Assembly: GCF_032118995.1 (NCBI RefSeq)
Contig: NC_092660.1
Coordinates: 2,371,501 to 2,435,500 of the forward strand
DNA: 64,000 bases
Direction of reading: 5' to 3'
Source of the DNA: Asterias amurensis
Taxonomy: Eukaryota > Echinodermata > Asteroidea > Forcipulatida > Asteriidae
Part shown: piece by piece, positions 60,333-64,000 of the stretch
Numbering within the stretch: position 1 is the first letter of the stretch
How the letters are laid out: every line of letters begins with the position of its first letter
Position numbers and translations under genes: made by a program
Notes under the pieces: model-generated
Told to the model about the DNA's origin: nothing
The model's database searches: none
The model's input: the letters and a program-made list of their open reading frames with translations, nothing else

Positions 60333-63106
60333 CTAGGTAATGGGGAGGTTAAAAAGTGTGTTTCTGGTGTTGATGTTGAATATTTTCAATAACCAAAGAC
60401 AGCATCAGCATTAAAAGTAAATTATTTCTGAAAAACAAATTGCCCTGTGATGTTCACTGCCTCAAACTATATGTAGGAAACTAAAAAGTTCTGTCTGCGT
60501 GGAGACGACCTGAGATGGGTGTGTAAAGCGATATATAAAATGATTATTATTATTTTATTATTATTTATATTATTTAACAAAATGTTTCTGGTGACTATTC
60601 TTACTTGTTGAATGCAAGTCCATGTACTGACAGACAGCATGAAGAAGCAGACGATCAAAGCTGCAGTTAATATGCGATATGAAGACCGCCCCAGGATCAT
60701 CAGTGAACCACGGCACCAGATCATCCTCATGATTCTTCAACATGCCCTGAAAGAAATCAATAAATGCAGTCTGGGACCTAATGCCATGGCTCTTTCTACT
60801 GTAGCAAAATCAACACTTTAATAATAATTATCATATAGGAAACTTATAAAGGCACTGGACACCTTTGGTAATTGTCAAAGACCAGTTTTCTGAATTAGTG
60901 TATCACAACATATGCATAAAATAACAAATCTGTGAACATTTGGACGCATTTGGTCATCGAAGTCGCAAGAATTTGTGCCATCAGACTCCTGAGAAATGCT
61001 ACAGACCTGATGTCTTTCTCAAAAACTATACTTCAGAGGGAGTCGTTTCTCACAAGGTTTTATACTATCAAAAGCCCTCCATTGATCAGGACCAGAGAAG
61101 TTTTTATGCTAATGTATACATGTATTTGGAGTAACTACCAAATGTGTCCAGTGCCTTTACTCGTAAACTTAAGGGAGCGTCTCAAAAGTCGGGCACGTTC
61201 CTAGCGCAAAAGATCCAATGGATCGCGGGCATATGCCCGCAGGATCGCAACATCATGACAAAGTATACGCGGAGCGTTCCAAAAGACCGGTCCTGTGGAA
61301 CGGACAAAAGCGGCGGGGATACTCTTGCGATCCAAAAAGAACGTTCCTACCGTTCCGACTTTTGAGACGCTCCCTAAAGGCAGTGGACACTATTGGTAAT
61401 TACTCAAAATAATTATTAGCATAAAACCTTACTTGGTAACGAGTAATGGGGAGAGGTTGATAGTATAAAACGTTGTTAGAAACGGCTCCCTCTGATATGA
61501 TGTAGTTTTTGAGAAAGAAGTATTTTTCCACAAATTTGATTTTGAGACCTCAGATTTAAAATTTGAGGTCTTGAAATCAAGCATCTGAAAGGTGTTTTTT
61601 CTTTCATTATTATCTCGCAACTTTGATGACCAATTGCGCTCAAATTTTCACAAGCTTGTTATTTTATGCATATATGTTGAGATACACCAAGTGAGAAGAC
61701 TGGTCTTTGACAATTACCAATAGTGTCCAGTGTCTTTAAGGGGAGTATCTGTGTTAATAGGAGTTACTGTACCTTAGGAAGATGCTTCCTTCGCAGCATG
61801 GTCCGCAGACGAGTACTAATCCTCATGAAGCTTTCCTCTGGGGTATGGGCCGGATGGACTAAAAACCAACAAGCATAAATCATTTGTTACCTAAGTGCCA
61901 CAATGCATGATTATCATTGCGAAAAATCCCTTTAATAATATTAATAATATCGAAGTCTTATATGTACCGAACAAGGTAATCAAGGCGCCGAGTATATATA
62001 CAAACTTTCAGATAGGTTATTGCAGTGATGAATTCTGAGACACTATTATATAGCACCTTAAAAGGGTTTACAAGGTGCTACGGCAATAAATTTTTGTTTA
62101 TCACTTTTTTGTATGCAAGTCGCCAGAGACACAAGGCCTGAAGGCCACTTCAAGGTGTGGGCTACAATTTTTTTTTTCAGGAGCCGCTGCCACCTATTCC
62201 TGGCACTGAAACAGGGTTACCCCCTTTACAGTCCATACGGATGTACATGTAGGCTTGGGTATCATCCATCAGAAGCCTGGCTGGTAGAGCAGGAAGCACT
62301 ACCTCCCCAACTCTACGAAGCAATCATGTTTGTGCAATGTATATTCTGCAAAGGCGTTTGCTCTTCTTTTGATGTCACCAGGGCTCAATTTTATGTAGCC
62401 TGTAAAGCCCTGTCCGAAATCGGAGCAAATGGATAACTTACCCATTTTAAGTCTAATGAGAACAGCCAAGGAAGTTTCCCTCCCAGGTAATTTACCCAAC
62501 ATGAATGGGTTGTTTAACCTGGGTAAAAGCCGTCCCGGTGTAAAAAGCCACATCCGGTCCCCGGATATACCCGCTATACACGATCGTGTGATGACAGGTC
62601 GGTCACACTCAACTGTTTACACGATTGGAAGCTTGGTTGCACTCATTGCATTCTCGCTGTCATGCCCCCCAGTCAAAGGTCACTGCGATAGCGCCTCTTG
62701 TGTTTGTCTTAAGTTAGTTGTACGTGTTTTACCGATCGCATTGGTTAGTTTACCAAGGTCATTAATCCATGTTTGGAGGCTGGGAAGTTTCCATTTTTGG
62801 AATGTTAACCACTGTCTCAGTAAAATATTAGTCCAATGTGAACACAGCTTAAGTGACAAAACTTGCTGAACAGCAAGAGAATGTTGAATTACCTGTCCGC
62901 TGATCTTCTGCTTTGTTCACAGGATGTTCCTGAGTTGAAGACCCATCCGTCTTCTCTACCTCCCTCGTTTCATCCTTGGACGTCTCCTTCAGAGCAACTT
63001 TCTGGAGGAAGATTTCTTGCTCTTCCCCGGGACGGTTCATGAAGTCATTCCATATCTGATGATTTGTAATTGGTTTTGTTTTTAGTTCAATATGGGAGCT
63101 GTCTGG
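60226..63106 (-). CDS. R3HDM4: R3HDM4-like R3H-domain protein, last four exons (5' part outside)
   Basis: Ortholog of R3HDM4, an R3H-domain protein of poorly known function. R3H domains bind single-stranded nucleic acid. Four exons (62893-63106, 61773-61858, 60605-60746, 60226-60332) join in phase to 182 residues. They match the human protein in order: IWNDFMNRPGEEQEIFLQ, AHTPEESFMRISTRLRTMLR, DLVPWFTDDPGAVFIS, then CSFDRLLLHAVCQYMDL and the C-terminal PPPLLLSQYLDTLGS-stop. The R3H signature Arg-x3-His is DRLLLHA. Human R3HDM4 is about 270 residues, so roughly the first 90-100 codons lie beyond position 63106 and probably beyond the window. It is upstream of and co-oriented with MYSM1. Confidence 0.9.
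60515..60580 (+). mobile_element. SINE or LINE 3' tail
   Basis: GTGTAAAGCGATATATAAAA followed by an ATT-rich run, typical retroposon 3' terminus. The body is not identifiable. Confidence 0.5.
60605..60746 (-). CDS. R3HDM4: R3HDM4-like exon with R3H core
   Basis: 142 nt, phase 0 in and phase 1 out. It contains FISHINCSFDRLLLHAVCQY, including the Arg...His pair of the R3H fold. Confidence 0.93.
60846..61163. mobile_element. Family B MITE copy
   Basis: AAAGGCACTGGACACCTTTG to GTGTCCAGTGCCTTTA. Confidence 0.72.
61170..61376. mobile_element. Family Q MITE
   Basis: Inverted ends TTAAGGGAGCGTCTCAAAAG and its complement (about 24 bp TIR). 207 bp, GC-richer than its neighbours, with CGCGGGCATATGCCCGC palindrome. 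It lies between two family B copies. Confidence 0.78.
61375..61741. mobile_element. Family B MITE, full-length copy
   Basis: TAAAGGCAGTGGACACTATT to GTGTCCAGTGTCTTTAA. Internal TTTTGAGACCTCAGA...GAGGTCTTGAAA. A good consensus-like example. Confidence 0.82.
61773..61858 (-). CDS. R3HDM4: R3HDM4-like middle exon
   Basis: 86 nt, phase 1 in and phase 0 out. It encodes HPAHTPEESFMRISTRLRTM then LRRKHLPK, matching human TP-E-F-RIS-RLR spacing. Confidence 0.92.
61925..62110. mobile_element. Family J-like SINE, degraded
   Basis: TAATATCGAAGTCTTATATG, AAGGCGCCGAG, TATATAGCACCTTAAAAGGG, TTTACAAGGTGCTACGGCA. Confidence 0.45.
62111..62892. other. R3HDM4: Intron of the R3HDM4-like gene
   Basis: Contains a plus-strand open frame at 62429-62869 (146 codons) with no recognised domain, and probable repeat DNA (CAATGTGAACACAGCTTAAG near 62836). 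No exon called. Confidence 0.4.
62893..63106 (-). CDS. R3HDM4: R3HDM4-like exon, most 5' in the window
   Basis: 214 nt, phase 0 in and phase 1 out, after a T-rich/pyrimidine tract and CTGAG acceptor. It encodes NHQIWNDFMNRPGEEQEIFL and a charged region. The upstream boundary is less certain than the frame. Confidence 0.87.
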
Positions 63107-63689
63107 CTCAGGGAGAGGGATAAAAAAAAAGTACACAAATAACACAGATGTCATAGATGTTAAAATTCCATCGGGGATAAAGAAAACTCATTTTGGTTTT
63201 TACCCATATAAACCGATGTCTGTTAGCACTAATTACTCAGTATTTACCCGAGTTCTGTGAAATTTTGACAGAGCCTCTAATGGTTGACTAAGCTAAAACT
63301 TTCTGAGGCAGATGATATGTGGCTTTAGACCCATTCCATCTAATGTCACACACTCCAAAAGGAGGCAGATCATTGGACAATAGCTGTTCTCTGTGCGTAA
63401 AATGTGCGCTGACCTCGTGTGCTGATAACGCTTTATGCAAGGGGGAGATATTGATTTCTTACACAATACAGAACGCGCCTCCGAAGAACTGTGAATAATT
63501 TCGGGTGTCAACTTTCTTTTGTGCATGTTCGTATACGATTTTGACACCCAAAATGACACCCAGGATAGGCACACATGTGAGTAAACTGCCCGTATTGCAA
63601 GGGGTCTATAGCTGACTGGTTGTATTGCAATTCACCCCTGAGCTCAGAATTTCAATACATTAGGGCTCTCAAGTGTTAAATACATTGCT
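63107..63689. other. Intron or upstream flank, no recognised exon
   Basis: Contains a segment at 63160-63270 resembling 1140-1200 (GTGTTAGCA, ACTCAGTA, CCGAGTT), so an old dispersed repeat. The missing 5' R3HDM4-like exons were not found here. Confidence 0.4.
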
Positions 63690-64000
63690 TCTCTCATCAA
63701 GGTCCATAAACCATCTCGCTCAGGTCTTCGCTCTTCCAAGGATCTATCTTTAACAGTCCCGAAATCAAAAACATGTAGGGTGATCGAGCATTTGCCGCCA
63801 CCGCCGCCCCTCGCTTGTGGAACAAGCTTTCCCTCAGTGAAGACATGTGGGACAGTTAATAGTTTCAAAACCAAACTGAAAACACACCTCATCATGACAC
63901 GCTATTTGTAATAACTTTTCTTCTTGTTAGCGCATTGAGCACCCATTGGGTGGATATGTTTTTTGTGCATTATAAATGTCTTTATTATTATTAATATGTA
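63690..64000 (+). mobile_element. Non-LTR retrotransposon 3' remnant
   Basis: Broken frames encode KPSRSGLRSSKDLSLTVPKS, then FAATAAPRLWNKLSL and NSFKTKLKTHL, the C-terminal tail of CR1/L2-like ORF2. An ATT-type tail lies near 63980-64000. Frameshifts and stops show it is dead. Confidence 0.75.

Noticed and set aside
62429..62869. 146-codon plus-strand frame in an intron of the R3HDM4-like gene
   Set aside because: Composition and lack of any family motif suggest chance. Part of it resembles repeat DNA, and it opposes a well-supported gene.

Overview
This is an animal nuclear genome window: intron-rich genes with GT-AG splice sites, dispersed tRNA-derived SINEs, non-LTR retrotransposon remnants and many palindromic miniature DNA transposons. 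The protein families and the repeat content suggest a marine deuterostome. I favour an echinoderm, perhaps a sea star. That species call is inference from general resemblance and no database search was done. Three protein-coding genes can be rebuilt exon by exon, all on the minus strand. Every junction was checked for reading-frame phase.

Layout. (1) 1-17,469: 5' half of a large lipid transfer protein gene of the apolipophorin/apolipoprotein-B type, 14 exons and about 760 residues, with signal peptide and TATA box. It runs off the left edge. (2) About 17,570-40,300: a 23 kb intergenic stretch made largely of repeats, with no gene I can recognise. (3) 40,913-56,458: a complete 19-exon MYSM1 gene, a histone H2A deubiquitinase with SANT, SWIRM and JAMM/MPN domains, 1,077 predicted residues. 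(4) 60,226-63,106: the last four coding exons of an R3HDM4-like R3H-domain gene. Its 5' exons lie beyond the right edge. R3HDM4 and MYSM1 are head-to-tail neighbours. I see no sign of an operon or shared pathway; the lipid carrier is secreted and the other two are predicted intracellular.

Repeats dominate everything else. At least four miniature transposon families begin TTAAAG and end CTTTAA, consistent with TTAA target duplication. One (A) is an almost perfect 390 bp palindrome. Several insertions are nested. The clearest is at 9,673-13,878, where one SINE is split at TTAA by a family B element, which is itself split by a 458 bp MITE and by a 3.1 kb element with 13 bp inverted ends and an ATCT duplication. 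Two lipid-transfer exons have decayed partial duplicates in adjacent introns, and MYSM1 carries six tandem VKAEP(T/I) units, each with a SUMO consensus. There is no CRISPR array, operon, phage or bacterial defence system, and I found no clearly new enzymatic system.
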